This document shows, one piece after another, positions 49,524-60,656 of a DNA stretch of 64,000 bases. A program made the translations under genes and the position numbers. Numbering within the stretch: position 1 is the stretch's first letter; the number at the start of each line of letters is the position of its first letter. The notes beneath the pieces were generated by a model. That model ran no database searches, had not been told where the DNA came from, and saw nothing but the letters and a program-made list of their open reading frames with translations. Source of the DNA: Sesamum alatum (taxonomy: Eukaryota; Streptophyta; Magnoliopsida; Lamiales; Pedaliaceae); assembly GCA_034509735.1 (NCBI GenBank), contig JACGWO010000005.1:10805692-10869691 (forward strand), in the 5' to 3' direction.

Positions 49524-49653
49524 AGAAAAACAAAGTACAATGCCATAAATGAACACTCACTTTTATTCATTAAATAATGTCATATTACATCAAAATTGTC
49601 AAATAAATTACACAAAAACTCTGTATAATTGATTTTTTGGTCACCTTTGCTAA
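49524..49653 (-). repeat. Copia LTR U3 fragment of another relative
   Basis: About 130 bp that resemble the U3 ends of B and D (AAAGTACAATGCCATAAATGAA, TTTTATTCATTAA), ending in GGTCACCTTTGCTAACA. Element E abuts it at 49523. Confidence 0.6.
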
Positions 49654-49840
49654 CATTGACCACTTAGTTGAATTGCACAAGGAGTGTTCTTTGAATTAAG
49701 TTGGAGAAGTTAATGGATGATGGTTTTTTTTTTTTTATGACACTACGTGCAAACACACGAGTACATATACACGGATATGTGTGTGTGTGTGTGTGTCTGA
49801 CCTTTTCTCCACTAACTCTCACAACAAAAACTTCTTGACA

Positions 49841-49875
<35 letters not shown>

Positions 49876-50400
49876 TTTTTGAAGGCGCACGACTGTTCCT
49901 CCATCTAAGCTATAATTTCTCCTTTTTCTCCATGAGTGTTTATGTTCTCCTTAAATTAGATTCAAGTTGAGAACAAAGGAAAATCCGAATGCACCAATTG
50001 ATAGTGTATTTTGGAGTTCATTTCCTCCACGGATCTAGCCTTTTCTAGAAAGAGAGCGAGATCCTTCTTCCTGGTGTGGTGTAGACTAGCTTTACAGGGG
50101 GTTATTGAACCCTCTAAGTAAACAGATCCGGAAAAAGAAGAGGAGTCAACACGAGTAGCCGAACAGAAAAAAGAAAAAAGGCGATTCTCGTGGTTAATTT
50201 TTTATTCGCTTTTCATTTCTCCTTTGCCACTATTAAATGCTTGTTTATTTTTTATATATCTATATGTTGCCGTTGCACCAAACACCTGGGAATGATTAAA
50301 GGGTATACCTCTTTGATCCGATTTTAATTCTCGTTGTGTTTTATAATTCCAATTTCCACGCTTCCACCACGTTCCTGGGCCGATTCACAATCTTTTACTT
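49654..50400 (+). repeat. Copia-type LTR fragment (R-U5), plus orientation
   Basis: Holds a GT tract (about 49777-49796) and a CT tract (about 49840-49875), then ATTTTGGAG..., GCACCAAACACCTGGGAA and CGCTTCCACCACGTTCCTGGG. These follow the order of the C LTR downstream of its TATA box. Ends near 50400. No U3 part. Confidence 0.6.
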
Positions 50401-50559
50401 CGACATAATCTTATAAATGGTATTACATAAACTAATTGGCCAAAAATGTGAAACAAACTTCGGTTTTTAACCTTCGGTATCAAAATGATATGCATAGAGT
50501 TAAAATCCAAAGACATGACACAACAATTCAACACTATTAAAACATAAAGTCACATCATA

Positions 50560-51110
50560 CCCAACAATGTCCTAGTATTTTTGAAAGAAAAAAAAGGGGG
50601 AAAGCCATCTTGACCTGGGGATTTAAGTGGAGTCATAGAAAAGACAGCCAAGAAACTTCATCTCCAAGAAAGGCTGAGATAATTGAGTCGACATGTTTGT
50701 AGTAATTCGAGGCCGAACAATAGCGAAAGCAACTTCCAAATCGGTAAGCGTGGGAGAAGTTGACGAAAATACTGATCTAAAGTGATCCCTTGTCAGTCCA
50801 AAAATTTCCTCTTGCCTATTGTGCGAGACGCCAGCCTTATCTTGTAATTTAGAAATGCGATTCACTCTTTGTCGCGCTGAAGCACTAGCATGGAAGAACT
50901 TCGTGTTTTGATGTCCCTCAACCAACCAATTGGTCTTCGCCCTTTGTTTCCACTGAGTTTCTGACTTCGCCAACAACCCCTCAAGTTCACTCCTTTTCCA
51001 ATTTAACTCAGCTCAACTCTCAGGGTTCTTTGCATTTTTTCCAACTGAAAAATGTCCTCCTCCAATGCTTGAATCCATTTTCACAAACTACCCAACACCA
51101 GCCTACCCCA
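50560..51110 (-). pseudogene. LINE (L1-type) ORF2 fragment
   Basis: Minus strand. The frame 50976-50623 has the linker before the reverse transcriptase of plant L1 elements (KQRAKTNWLVEGHQNTKFFH, then ARQRVNRISKLQD). Continuing, the sequence left of 50640 reads MTPLKSPGQDGFPPFFFQKY, the first RT block, in a neighbouring frame. Endonuclease and most of RT are absent. It is a 5'- and 3'-truncated dead copy. Confidence 0.8.
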
Positions 51111-51266
51111 CCAAAGTTGATTTTTCACTATACTATAAATGACCATGATCTAAAAACTATAGTAAGTTAATACTATTAACCACGATCAAACAAAATCAAT
51201 GTGAAAACTTAAATTTTTACCATGATTAATAAATATTTATCATGATTTTTAGTTATGGCCAAATCA

Positions 51267-51528
51267 CACTACAAGAAATATAATTCGCCATGGTTAATAA
51301 TAAATAGCTGTAGCACATAGTCATTAACCACGACCACACAATGGTTGTTGGGCGTGGTTTTGCGAAGATGGCTAAAATATTTTCCATGATAAATATTTTT
51401 ACCGTAACTCTTAGCCATGACAAATAATTTTTTATGGTAGAAAAATTAGTTGTTTGCATAATAGTTATTTACCATGATTTTTTGCCTTAACCATTAATAT
51501 TGTAGTCAATAGTAATATTTTTCTAGTG
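51267..51528. mobile_element. Small CACTA element (262 bp)
   Basis: Begins CACTACAAGAAA and ends TTTTTCTAGTG, with 3-bp duplications TCA on both sides (51264-51266 and 51529-51531), as expected for CACTA elements. Subterminal CCATGG/CCATGA words occur repeatedly. No coding capacity. Confidence 0.8.
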
Positions 51529-51830
51529 TCATTTGCCATGGTTTTAGTTGGTTCGGGCGAGACATCTTACGATGTCATGATGCGCCCATTCCTATGGCCA
51601 TTCCTTTAATACTTCTGGCTCTGGGAGTCTCTTTATAGGATACTTCGCCAAAGTGTGACCTATTAGCCCATAAGTAAGTATTGTGATGAAGCGGCTCTTG
51701 CTCACCCGACATGATTGTACGAGGTCACAATTCACCCAACACGATCATCCGGGGTGAACAAGAATTGGGGATCAGATGTAGGCGAAATTCCCGCCAATGG
51801 CTGAGATGTTCAGTCGACTCCCTCCCCCTT

Positions 51831-51852
51831 TGTAGGGGTCCGAACCCCTACA
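51831..51852. other. Perfect hairpin, 9-bp stem
   Basis: TGTAGGGGT, loop CCGA, ACCCCTACA. It lies in the middle of the presumed older CACTA element, in a stretch without coding sequence. Confidence 0.7.
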
Positions 51853-52086
51853 AGTGAGCAGAAAAGGGAGGAGGAAAGAGGCCCTGGTGAACCGTCATAA
51901 TTAGTGAACTAAACGTCACTGCCCGATAGTATGGAGTACTGACAATATAGCCAATTTTTTTGTCTTACTTACAAAAACAACGGTTTATAACCGTTGCGAA
52001 GCCGTGGTTAATTTACATTCATCATAATTTTTTTCTTTTGATCATAATAATTAATTATAGTAAAAAATTATATTCTTCTCGTAATG

Positions 52087-52640
52087 GACGGTAGCAAGAT
52101 GGACTGCAACTTTGTACACATTTTAAATCCTTGAAAAAAGTTTCGGAGGCCAAAGAGAGGATAAAGAAAGAATGATTTTGTTAAGATAGATACATAACAA
52201 ATTCTTCACAAAGAGCTTAACAAACCAGCGGGCTTTCCAACACAACCAACAACAGTAAAAATTCTAAGTGGCAGTTTTTAAGAATGTCCGCAAATTTTAC
52301 ACAATGTTTGGCCTCATTTTCGGCCCATCTCGGAGATGGGCCGAAACAAAATTTACGTTTGGATCAACAGCAAAACACAATGACTTGGTGTTTTGCCACT
52401 TTTCAGCCCATTTCCCCAGGTAATATCAGTTGTAGCCCATATCATTCCTCATTTCTCCAATAACATGTCAGCAACCCACAAGTAAACCCTAGCCGATTTC
52501 CACCCATTACCGCCGCCGTCGCCGTAGGTTGGACCTCCGACCAATGTCCTTGAACGCCACCGACGAGGCGGTCAAGGCCGTCGATCGGAAGAACGATCGA
52601 CGGCCAAAAATTTTGTTCACGCACTGCTGCACGTGACATC
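52087..52640. other. Region upstream of the PIF/Harbinger gene
   Basis: No gene. Inverted words GGCCCATCTC and GAGATGGGCC form a hairpin at about 52322-52342. Terminal repeats of the Harbinger element could lie here, but I could not match them to the other side. Confidence 0.4.
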
Positions 52641-52830
52641 GCGCCGCCGCCACTCGCGATGCCTGCACGTGTGACACCGCCGCTCGCGATTATGCTACCG
52701 CTCGCGACGCCGCCACTCGCGATGGGAAACTCGCGATGCTGCCTCTGGTCGCAATTTCTCCGCAAGTATATGTCGCCACTCGCGACGCTGCCGGTCGAGA
52801 CGTCAAGATTGTTTGGCGAGGTCGCCGGTC
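52640..52830. repeat. Degenerate tandem repeat, CGCCACTCGCGAY units
   Basis: At least six copies of a roughly 13- to 20-bp unit with CGCCRCTCGCGA, in a GC-rich tract just before the transposase gene. The frame through it is open, but the composition looks non-coding. Confidence 0.7.
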
Positions 52831-54370
52831 CGAAGCGAATAAATGGTGGTGGAAGGAGGTGGCAACCGCTCGCCATACCGCCGTACGCGACATGGGTCTC
52901 ACTCTTTGCGACCGCCGCCATTTTTGTAGGGGTTCGAAGCTCCACCGACGCTGGTGGAGGCAGCGTAATAAATTTTTACAATTTGCAGTTTAGTCCCTTT
53001 ACTTTTATTTACTCCGAATCCGGAACCCCTGGCACCCCAGGGTCACCAGGTAGCAATGAGTCGGATGTGCCAGAGGAATTTTACTATTTCACGGACCTCG
53101 TATGCCCGGAGTTGTTTCGGGAAAATGTTCCCCGGAATACATCTGTTTTGCAAGGAGAGGGATGGGTTGCAGAAATTATGTCAACCCCTCACGCGGGCAG
53201 GTTCTACGACAACATTCGAATGACCAAACTGTGTTTCTACACATTAGTCGATACATTGACGTCCAAGGGCTTCCTGCAACAGGGCCAAACGGCACCGGTT
53301 AGCTCCATCAAGGAGGTTGCAATTTTCATGCAGACAGTGGGCATGCACAAAAGACACCGCGATAGTATGGACCGATTCCAGCACTCACTTGAGACTATCC
53401 ACCGTAGGTTCCATCGAGTACTATCTGCATTGTGCGCCTTAGCTCCGGAACTGGTCACCCGACCAAATTGGACGAACACGCACCCAAATATTGCGAACAA
53501 CCCAGATTTCTACCCATACTTTAAGGTAAATTCGATCACAGCGTGGAATAAACGTTCGATTTATATCTGCATCCCATCTAACGTTGACCCCATACTCATA
53601 AAATCCAGGACTGCATTGGAGCGATGGATGGCACCTTAATACCTGCGTAGGCCCCACGAGTAGACCAAAATAGGTATCGATCGCGTAACAGTCGGCTTGC
53701 GCATAATGTTTTGGCAATATGCGACTTTGATATGAATTGCACGTACGTGTACGCCGGGTGGGAAGGTAGTGCCGCTGATGCCCGTGTACTGGATCATGCT
53801 GTTTCACAAGACCCGATGTTTCCTTTCCCTCCGATAGGTAGGTGACTATGTAATTGCGCATTCGATGTTGTTTCACAGGCTCCAAACGTAAAATGATTGT
53901 TAGTACATTATGCAGGAAAGTACCACCTGGTTGACACAGGTTTCACAAACTACCAATGTTTCCTCGTGCCGTTTCTCGGTACTCGGTACCATCTAGCTGA
54001 GTACAGGGGACAGGGCCGTCAGTATCATAACCCACAGGATTTGTTCAATCATGCTCATTCTCGATTGTGCAATGTAATAGAACGTTGTTTCGGCGTACTG
54101 AAGAAGCGCTTTCCAATATTACAGTGGGGGATGCCGAGCTACCTCCTTCAACATCAAGTGGAAATAGTTATTGCATGTTGCACACTGCACAACTTTATCC
54201 GTAGGTTCAGTAATGACGATATCATTTTCAACCAACCAGAAGACGACATTCCACAGGACATGGATGCCTTTTACCATAGAGGACATCCCACCGTCGTGGA
54301 GGTAGAAACCCAACGAGCATTTCGAGACAACATAGCGATGCAAATGTGGGCAGATCGGGCAGGCACATAG
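52659..54370 (+). pseudogene. PIF/Harbinger transposase (DDE_Tnp_4 type), three exons, one in-frame stop
   Basis: Exon 1 ends at 53525; introns are 53526-53608 (phase 0) and 53838-53915 (phase 1), both GT-AG; the last exon ends at the TAG at 54370. The N-terminal helical region (FYYFTDLVCPELFRENVPRN) is followed by a domain with LTSKGFLQQGQTAPVSSIKE. Catalytic residues: the D in IGAMDGTLIP, the D in ADARVLDHA, and the E in VIERCFGVLKKRFPI. The C-terminus has CCTLHNFIRR. A single TAG at 53648-53650 follows GTLIPA. The true start is unknown: the open frame begins at 52659 inside GC-rich repeats, and the convincing protein starts near 53010 (ESGTPGTPGS). It cuts and integrates Harbinger ends together with a Myb-like partner in known elements. 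Confidence 0.88.
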
Positions 54371-54720
54371 GGGCACTAAAACATTTGTATGCTTTGTGTG
54401 TATGGACACGTGTCATTTCATTATCATAGTTGTGTCGTTTCTATGAATTTGTGACCAAAACTCTTACTTACGTTTTCCAAACCATGATAATGTCAGATGC
54501 TTTATATTTCATACTCTTAATTATCAATTTTTTAATGTGCAATATTTTAACCTTATGTATTGAGCGTCTATGACACAGTTTGACCCTCAGCTTGTTTTGC
54601 ACTGAAATGTAATTGTATGTATACATATTTTGACCTTATGTATTTAGCGTTTGTTTACAGATCTGTCCCTCGCCTTGTTTTTGCACTCTAATGTAATATC
54701 ATGTATATCTATTTGCAGTC
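54371..54720. other. Intergenic region between the two PIF/Harbinger genes
   Basis: AT-rich and non-coding, with an imperfect duplication of the TATGTATTGAGCGT / TATGTATTTAGCGT block with GACC and CTTGTTTTGCACT (about 54550-54690). It ends in a splice acceptor (ATTTGCAG, 54711-54718) two bases before the ATG of the next gene. Confidence 0.6.
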
Positions 54721-55375
54721 ATGACGTACGAGGGAATTTTGGAGGCGGTTGGATTCCCACAGGAGGCACACTAGACGCTGGAGATAGAGCGCCGCTTTAT
54801 GTGGATGATTCTCGACGCAAATGCAGTGGTGCCTATGGCCGATGACGACATGGCGGAGGGCCAGATGGCATACTAGTCCCATGCATTACGGTGACATGGT
54901 GGATATCCATACACCCGGGAGCAGGTTCGCATAAAATTCTACGAGTTCAAAGAGCGCTTTCGCACTTTCCACGCGCTTGCACAGTTACCTGGGGTTGAAT
55001 TCGACTGTCAGACAATGTGGATGGTGATACCAAACCACTTGCAACGACATGTATTACAGGTACGCGACGACCATTCTACAATTATGAAAATTCACTTTAT
55101 CAATCTTGCGTCCTTCAAATATATACATTAACAACTTTTGTGTGTCCCCCATATATGTCAAACAGGCTTACCCGTTGGCCCGCCGTTACCGTATTTATCC
55201 GGAGCCACTGTATCCTAGTATGCTGGAGGTGTGGGGTCCTGCACGTCAACGACAGGACTTTGGGGACGTTCACAGTGTCTCCCAGCAACACGACAGCAAC
55301 TCCGTCGGTCCAAGCATACAGTGCGGTGATCGAGACGCTCCAATAGGATTTCGGATTCCATTACCCAATCGGTAA
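54721..55375 (+). pseudogene. Myb/SANT-like partner gene of the PIF/Harbinger element, three in-frame stops
   Basis: Exon 54721-55059, intron 55060-55165 (GT-AG, phase 0), exon 55166-55375. Translation shows ERRFMWMILDANAV, then YTREQVRIKFYEFKERFRTF and FHALAQLPGVEFD, then AYPLARRYRIYPEPLY: the pattern of the plant Myb/SANT-like DNA-binding domain (PF12776-like). In known PIF/Harbinger elements a Myb-like protein works with the transposase. Stops at 54772, 54874 and 54892 show decay. An upstream acceptor implies a 5'-UTR intron. Confidence 0.7.
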
Positions 55376-56224
55376 GAACACGTACACATGTAGGAAGTTG
55401 GGAACCGGAGGGCCATGCTGCACGTGGAAATGAAGCCTCCCTATTGCGACGGACTGCTTCAGTAGGCCACCGACGGAGCCTAGACAGGGCATCTGGTACT
55501 GGCGGTATTGGGTCGTGGACTGATTATATCCGTCGTTTCGGACTCTGATCATCCCGCGGTGGACATACAGCCAGTGAAGGGGATAGTACCGTGTGGTCAA
55601 GGCCACCGAGGGGGCCGCGGTCAGGCCGGAATGACTAGTCATAGGTATCGGCGGTGGAAGCATGTATAGCTCGTATATGTCAACTACTATTCATCCCAAT
55701 GTCTGAACAATGGTGCTGATGTATTTAAGGAATTTGCAATGAGTTATTAACTTAACATTAGTTTCACGTATTCGGTTGTGTGTCTATGCATAAATTAAAC
55801 AGTCGAGAGCATAAAGTGCATCAACTTATACAAATAGTGAATGGTTCAACTTACAGTTTAATGGGCATTTACAACCACATTTATTTCTATTAATGCATTC
55901 ATTTTAAAAAAATTATACAAAGGTTACGGTACATGTTTGAGCCAATAGTATAATATTGTCGAGCTGCATGAAAAATTCTGACTTGAGAAGCAGTTGCAGA
56001 GAAGCTTTACTATTTTATTATTAAAGTGATTGAGGTATTATTTTACAGAAGGCTCTTTAATTTTGCGAAGGATAATAATTAATCTACATAATATTATTTA
56101 ATCAAAATATTTTTATTATTCATGAAAATAAAACAAATAACACCTAATGTGCATACTAAATATTATTCATGAAAAGAAAAATATAAGCAATAAGAAAATA
56201 AGAAATTACAATTTAATAACATTA
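55376..56224. other. Region behind the Myb-like gene, then AT-rich spacer
   Basis: To about 55680 the sequence is GC-balanced and may be the decayed 3' part of the Harbinger element. From 55680 to 56224 it is AT-rich with nothing recognised. No right Harbinger terminus was identified. Confidence 0.4.
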
Positions 56225-56515
56225 ATATATTAAATTAGTCAACCCACCTAACAACAAATAAAAATTAATATATACATATACACATTTAAATACAAATAAA
56301 AAGACATGATGTGACAATGAACAATATACTTTGTCCCCCAAATATACAACACAATACAAACAATATCTTCTTTACACTATTTAAAACTATCTCCAAAAAC
56401 AAAACAAAACATACACTGTTTTCTAACACACACTTATTTATCTCTATTTTTCTCTCTCTATCTCCCAAACTCAAAACAAAACATCCTAAAAATGAAACCA
56501 AACATAAACTTACTT
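56225..56515 (-). repeat. Dispersed repeat R1, copy 1
   Basis: Reverse complement resembles 63265-63520 over about 250 bp, with shared AAATAAGTGTGTGTTAGA, TTTTAAATAGTGTAAA and TTGTTCATTGTCA. One end is TTTGGTTT-like. Class unknown, non-coding. Confidence 0.75.
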
Positions 56516-56626
56516 TCACCACTAGTTCGGATTGGTTGCATGCATGTAATCGTCTGGATACTTCCCTCTATAGCAAATGCCTTGCAATTGTCTCAATATT
56601 AATATAATGATCTTTTGTTAAAATGT

Positions 56627-56851
56627 AAGGTGTAATGCAATTTACTTCTGTGCGATAATATAAATGAGCAAATTGTTCTCTATAAAAAAAATAGCAATTT
56701 ATCTGGGGAAGTAAATTGCTCCAATTTCAAAAATATGGGAAAGTAAATTGATTCATTTTAAAAAAAACATAAAGGTAAATTGATATTTTATTTTTCATAT
56801 GGGGATAATTTGAATATTTGCAATATCACAGAGGGTTGCTTGCATTTTTCC
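56627..56851 (-). mobile_element. MULE-type MITE, copy 1
   Basis: Inverted copy of the element at 61004-61211 (shared GCAATTTAC, AATTTGCTCATTTA and TGATATTG words). Flanks TTAAAATGT (56618-56626) and TGAAAATAT (56852-56860) look like a decayed 9-bp duplication. Confidence 0.7.
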
Positions 56852-58170
56852 TGAAAATATATATATATATATTAGGATTTGAATCTATATATAATAAAAC
56901 AGAATCATTGAAACTATCTACCTAAGCGCCATGTATGCGCAGATGTGGATAGCCTTAATGAGCTCTATTCTGCCAAATGGAATTTAACAACTTTTTAGAT
57001 AAAAGAGAAAAAAAATATTAATATTTATCCGAAAGAATCTAATCAATATTATATGTTTATATAACTTTTTTAAGTAAATAAAAGCATGTTTATCCAATAT
57101 ATATGCATTTATCTTATAGATAACATTGAATAGTTTATCCACAAAAGAATTATATTTTCTAAAAAATAATTAAATAGAACTATATATAATATTCTTTAAA
57201 TATAAAAATGAGTAAATAATTAATATATTAAAACATAAGTTCATAACTATAAAAAACTAAAGTTTATTGAACACAAAAATGAATTTGGATATCTTACTAA
57301 TTATTTACCTTAAAAAATTAGTGAATCTTTTGGATAAATAAATACTGGTGCACTTATCTAAATTTAAGTATAAGATAAATGATAATTTTTTAAGTTCCAA
57401 AATAACTAAGTAAAAATTACAAATAATTCAAAATTTAAAATAAAATGAGTTATTGACAAATAATTCAAAATTTAGAAATAAAATAATTAGTGAATATTGA
57501 AAATATAAGAGTATTATTTAATATTAAAATAAATTTTAGATTGATTGTATCCCGACTAATTTATCTTTTGGATACATTCAAATCATTTATCAACACTAAA
57601 TAAAAATAAAATATTTTCTTACATGGCAAAATAAAATTCAAAGAGACACCGGAGAACTATGGTTTATAAAAGCTAATTAAATAAAATTATAAATAAAGTA
57701 AATTTTTATATGTAAAAAAATTAAAATTTAATATGATAATAATCAAAAATAAAAAAAATATATTGAAAGATGTAAAAATCAGTTTGAATTTTAGATTGTA
57801 TCCCTAACCAATTTACCTGAACAAATTTGTAAATCTTTATAAAATCAAATAAATCCATTTATCTAATTTACATAAAAATAAAATATATTTTCTTACAAGG
57901 TAAAATAAATTTCTAAGTGACACAAAACTTTTTTAAAAGAGTTAGTAAAATAAAAGATATAAATAAATTTAATATTATAATGTAACAATGACTAATTATA
58001 TAAAAATTAAAATGTAATATGATAATAATAAAAAACAAAAAAAAAAACTAATAGATATAAAAGTAAATTTGAAGAATGTTACTTATTCCTTTATTTAAAA
58101 AGATTATAAATCTTTTGGATAAAGATAAATTATTATACACTTATCCAAATTGTTTATTAGTTATATTTTA

Positions 58171-59790
58171 TCTATATCTATATATAATAAGACAGAATCA
58201 TTGAGAGTGTCATGTATACGCAGATATGGACAACCTCAATGAGCTCCATTCCACCAAATGAAAATTTACAAGTTTTTAGATAAAAAGAAAAAATATATAT
58301 TTTTATACTTATCCAAAAGATTCTAATCAATATTATTTGTTTATCTATTTTTTAAAGTATAAATAAACATGTTTATTCAAAAATATATTATTTATCCAAC
58401 AAATAAAAGTTCATTTGATTCAAAATATCATTAATATAAATATCAATTATTTTTCATTATATCCAATAATATGAAATATTGTCTAAATTGATTATTCGTT
58501 ATATAATTATAGTTTCTTATAATATAGCCATAATATTAATTTATGATATTTGTATAAGATACTATAAGTGAAATGACTACTGAATATTGATACTTAATAA
58601 GCTACAATATCTAAATATTATGGGTATAGATAATAATAATAATATGAAAAAACTATGGATAAGTATTATATAAAAAAATATTATATTTATTGACAATATA
58701 GTAATTTCTTCTTTTATAATTAATTATGTTTATCCAAAAAGTTATAATCATCACAGGAGAATCACTTCATGATTATCAATTAGAAAATTTATTTTTTTTT
58801 TTAAATTTCATTAATGATAAAGATAAGTCAATTTTATAAAACTCATCTACTATTGTCTTTCGAAATTTAAAATTACTCAAGATAAAAAGTTTGTAACATT
58901 ATAAATAATGAGTCTGCAGAAGCAGCACAGAAGTAAATCACAAGGCTGTGAAATCTCACGCTACACTAGCATGTAAATTTCTCTTTCCACCTTCATAGTT
59001 TTTCCTTTACTTATATCTTAAGTGAGAATTTCAAAATTTGACAGAATTATTTTTTGCAATCCTAGGTGAAACATGTACATATTCATATCAAGATTTATAA
59101 TTCAATCATTGACAAGTTCAGTATTCATTCTGCATTTTTATGTTTCAATAAGACATAATTTCTCTAAATTTAATTATTTTTTCCTGAATATCTAACATTA
59201 TTAATTTGTTTTGTTAGTTATTGCCCTAAAGAAATGCTTTAATTAAAAAAGGTTTAATCAAGTATTTGTTATGACATTGCAAAAATAATGAATTCCTCCT
59301 ATTTTTCCTCTTCTCTTAATTATTTTAATTTTGAATTATTTATTAAATACTAATTTTTTTAAAATCAAAATTATTTGTATTATTTATTTATTTATGATTA
59401 AAGTACATGTTTGCTCTATGGTAGCCTTTTTTGAGTTTTTTTTACCACTTAATGAAATAAAGTATTTTTTATTAAGGTAATTATTTACCTTATTTATTTT
59501 TATTTTGAAGCACATATTCATTATTCGTTTTAAAGCAAATATTCATTGTTTACTTTTATAAAAAAAATTCACTTATCATTTAAGGTAATTAGTTAGTGAA
59601 AAGTTTAACTTCATCTTTATATTCAATACAAGTTTGTATTTTTATACTTATTAATTACTTTAAACTTTAAACTTTAAATTCTTTATTGTTTATTTATTTT
59701 TATATTTCAAGTTTTAAATTATTTATAAATTTTTTTCTTTATTTTATTGAAAGTATAATTCTCCCGTGCCTTGGCACGGGTACTAACTAG
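58171..59790 (+). mobile_element. Inner Helitron unit sharing the 3' end
   Basis: TCTATATATAATAAGACAGAATCATTGAGAG at 58177 (or TCTATATC at 58171), preceded by A, repeats the outer 5' end (TATGCGCAGATGTGG against TATACGCAGATATGG, then AATGAGCTC). Only one 3' terminus exists for both ends. Confidence 0.7.
59763..59780 (+). terminator. Helitron 3' terminal hairpin
   Basis: 8-bp perfect stem CCCGTGCC/GGCACGGG with a TT loop, ten bases before the CTAG end. In Helitrons this marks the end of the transposed strand. Confidence 0.85.
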
Positions 59791-60264
59791 TATAAATATA
59801 TATTAGGATTCGAATATATATATTTATATATACACACAAGGGGTTGCTTGCATTGTTGAAACACAAAGGAATGTTAGGATCTTCAAATTGGAGATATATA
59901 TGTAGAAATAATCACAAATAATTGAAAGAATTTAAACAATATAGATAACAAGAAAAATGAATTAGGAACTTACTCAATATGTTTCTGAACTTTGAGGAAT
60001 ACGGGAAACTTTTTACAGAATTGTGGAATGTCCAGAGATATGAACTATCAAAGACATCATTTTTATGTCTTCTGAATATTACAAGATCTTGCTAGATATG
60101 TATTGCTAAAGAATAGTGGAGAGTGTGTGAAGAATGCTCCAAAGTGAGTTTTGGCTTGCCTCTTTCAATTGAGTCCATTTATAGAACTTGATGGACTTCT
60201 GAGTCTTCTACTGTATCATTTGTTTTGCTGAAATTTTGTGGGTGGCTGTCAATCATGTTGGCAA
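59791..60264. other. Unassigned sequence right of the Helitron
   Basis: No coding sequence. On the minus strand TTCTATAAATGG (about 60180) resembles a TATA box followed by a leader-like CACACACTCTCC (about 60120), so it may be part of an LTR or promoter. The first 80 bp repeat words of the left Helitron flank (TATATATTAGGATT and GGGTTGCTTGCAT). Confidence 0.4.
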
Positions 60265-60343
60265 TAATTTTTCATGGTGGAGTGGTGGAGCTGTCATAGT
60301 GAATGTCAAAGATTGGTATATTTATATATATATATATATATAG
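60265..60343 (+). repeat. 79-bp direct repeat, left copy
   Basis: TAATTTTTCATGGTGGAGTG... ending in a TA tract and TAG. It recurs at 60578-60656 with two substitutions and the same TA tract length, and brackets a MITE. Confidence 0.95.
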
Positions 60344-60577
60344 GGTTAATTACACCTAGACCCCCTCTGATAATGCAAAATTACACTTTCCCCCAAAGAA
60401 GTTTTAAAATTACACTTACACCCCCTCTGAAAATTCTCTGTTTACACTTGACCATCTTTCGTTAGATTTAGATGAAAAATATTGATGTTAGCAAAAAAAA
60501 TTACATAAGTTTTTAATTTTACCCCTTATTTAACATTCTCATGTAATAATTTTGCATTCTTAGAGGGGATCTAGGTG
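60344..60577. mobile_element. MITE with TIRs AATTACACCTAGA...
   Basis: Inverted ends of about 35 bp: AATTACACCTAGACCCCCTC (60348 on) against the reverse complement of the stretch ending GGATCTAGGTGTAATT (60582). The inner part carries CCCCCTCTGAAAATT and a CGTTAG word. It is flanked by long direct repeats, not by a short duplication. Confidence 0.75.
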
Positions 60578-60656
60578 TAATTTTTCATGGTGGAGTGGTG
60601 GAGCTGTTATAGTGAATGTCAAATATTGGTATATTTATATATATATATATATATAG
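60578..60656 (+). repeat. 79-bp direct repeat, right copy
   Basis: Second copy of 60265-60343 (TGTTATAG for TGTCATAG, CAAATATT for CAAAGATT). Confidence 0.95.

Larger units (their letters stand above)
51126..52086. mobile_element. Possible older non-autonomous CACTA element
   Basis: Starts CACTATACT and ends TTCTCGTAATG, both degenerate versions of the CACTACAAGAA terminus. CCATGATT and CCACGG subterminal words occur near both ends, along with AACGGTTTATAACCGTT (51983-51999). The flanks do not show a 3-bp duplication. No transposase. Confidence 0.4.
56884..59790 (+). mobile_element. Non-autonomous Helitron (2907 bp) with two 5'-type ends
   Basis: 5' end TCTATATATAATAAAACAG after an A; 3' end a hairpin CCCGTGCC-TT-GGCACGGG (59763-59780), ten bases before the terminal CTAG, followed by T. 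This is the A|T insertion pattern of Helitrons. Very AT-rich, no Rep/helicase coding. A second 5'-type end with the same first 140 bp or so begins at 58171 or 58177. Confidence 0.85.

Noticed and set aside
51831..51852. GGGGTCCGAACCCC as a tRNA T-arm
   Set aside because: No acceptor, D or anticodon arms around it; only an isolated hairpin.
52659..53010. N-terminal 117 codons of the PIF transposase frame as protein
   Set aside because: They cover GC-rich tandem repeats and do not resemble PIF/Harbinger N-termini; the frame is open by chance, so the start was left undecided.
56286..56607. Overlapping frames in dispersed repeat R1
   Set aside because: Not conserved in the second copy at 63265-63640, which has different frames and indels.
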